Source: Prochlorococcus marinus str. MIT 0917 (lineage in GTDB: Bacteria; Cyanobacteriota; Cyanobacteriia; PCC-6307; Cyanobiaceae). Taken from it: a stretch of 64,000 nucleotides of DNA. The position numbers and the translations under genes are program-made. The DNA lies in the NCBI RefSeq assembly GCF_027359575.1, contig NZ_CP114784.1, forward strand, positions 1,487,819 to 1,551,818, in the 5' to 3' direction. Below, one piece after another: positions 63,551 to 64,000 of this stretch. Under the pieces are notes generated by a model. The model was given only the letters and a program-made list of their open reading frames with translations, was not told where the DNA came from and searched no databases. Position 1 is the stretch's first letter. Each line of letters opens with the position of its first letter.

Positions 63551-64000
63551 TTGCCAGTTGATCTTTTAACTCAAAATTCTGATTCTGGCGCGAGACTTGC
63601 TATTCGTTTATTGCAAGATGCTGCTCAAAGAGGAGATATTGACCCTTGGGATGTGGATGTTATTCCAGTTGTAGATGGTTTTTTGGATCAACTTAAGCAG
63701 CGTATTGAAATTCCAAAAAAGATTTCACAACATTTCAGTCAGAATGGAGGAAGTTATGAGGTTGATCTCGCTCAGAGTAGTGAGGCCTTTTTAGCTGCTT
63801 CTGTCTTAGTTGGTTTAAAGGCGGAGGTGCTTGAGGCTGAAATGTTCTTGTTTGATAAGGAAGTTGAAGATGATTCAGACTTTGATTTTGGCGAACAGGG
63901 TTGGCTAGATGACAGTTTTCAATTACCTCTTCGACCAGAGAGACATCTTTTTAGAAGGCCAGTTGCACCTCCCCCATTTAGAAGGCCAGTTACTCTTGGA
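63551..64000 (+). CDS. scpA: Segregation and condensation protein A, 3'-truncated by window edge
   Basis: A frame opens directly after TAA 63548-63550 with TTG 63551 and runs to the window end (150 codons). ARLAIRLLQDAAQRGDIDPWDVDVIPV and AFLAASVLVGLKAEVLEAEMFLF match ScpA's N-terminal block. It forms the SMC-ScpA-ScpB condensin for chromosome segregation. A PFRRPV element is repeated near the window end. Confidence 0.88.
   Translation, partial: MPVDLLTQNSDSGARLAIRLLQDAAQRGDIDPWDVDVIPVVDGFLDQLKQRIEIPKKISQHFSQNGGSYEVDLAQSSEAFLAASVLVGLKAEVLEAEMFLFDKEVEDDSDFDFGEQGWLDDSFQLPLRPERHLFRRPVAPPPFRRPVTLG

Overview
The window reads as core chromosome of a marine picocyanobacterium, most probably Prochlorococcus and perhaps a low-light NATL-like lineage. 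The clade is inferred from gene content and AT-richness; no alignment was run. Supporting evidence: very compact AT-rich DNA, many TTG/GTG starts, and a dense set of oxygenic-photosynthesis genes. These are ndhD, ndhF, ndhM, ndhO, a CRR7 homologue, petL, ycf3, ycf33-like DUF751, ycf34, one high-light-inducible protein (HLIP), rpaA, rpaB and a plant-type carotenoid pathway (crtB, crtP, crtQ plus an NnrU/Z-ISO-like membrane protein). Both window ends cut genes: anmK on the left and scpA on the right.

Layout. 1-2.1 kb: end of anmK, then four small accessory genes (ribbon-helix-helix regulator, unknown basic protein, Nif11-like peptide, tiny membrane protein). 2.1-13 kb: ABC-F ATPase, HtrA protease, DUF2973 protein, HLIP, xseA-xseB, a zinc-ribbon membrane protein, a YihY-type membrane protein, an inositol-phosphatase-family enzyme, TolC and a PDZ/radical-SAM protein. 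13.4-26.2 kb: DUF3120, nadB, VKOR-thioredoxin fusion, petL, DUF4346, FemAB-like protein, RibD-like reductase, fused tandem PTPS, aroK, crr7, a lumenal-type DUF6816-like protein, GST, ycf33-like gene, rbfA, nagZ, hemD. 26.2-34.9 kb: SRPBCC plus crtQ, a HesB/SufA-type protein, TPR protein, SDR, ndhO, DnaJ-domain protein, cysK, ArnT-like transferase, UPF0367, CbiO-like ABC ATPase, tRNA-Asn.

34.95-40.0 kb is the one clearly accessory block. It lies between tRNA-Asn(GTT) and rpaA. It holds two paralogous TPR proteins that share a nearly identical 5' module (about 250 bp) but carry different C-terminal enzymes: a 2-oxoglutarate/Fe(II)-oxygenase-like domain and a TylF-like methyltransferase. The first contains six near-identical 102-bp TPR units. 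A degenerate copy of the tRNA-Asn 3' end lies near the right edge, and phased short repeats lie just past the tRNA. Together these suggest a tRNA-targeted integrative islet that has lost its integrase. It is the best candidate here for an under-described modular system.

40.0-64 kb returns to core genes: rpaA, holB-tmk-copper ATPase, ycf3, radA, rpaB-plsX-fabH-fabD-plsC (regulator followed by phospholipid and fatty-acid initiation), tsaB, ycf34, CCA transferase, RRM protein, crtB-crtP, ndhM-DUF3172, rbcR-like LysR, NnrU/Z-ISO-like gene, ndhF, ndhD, scpA. Functional themes are NDH-1 cyclic electron flow, carotenoid desaturation, photosynthetic regulation by RpaA/RpaB, and envelope recycling (anmK and nagZ).
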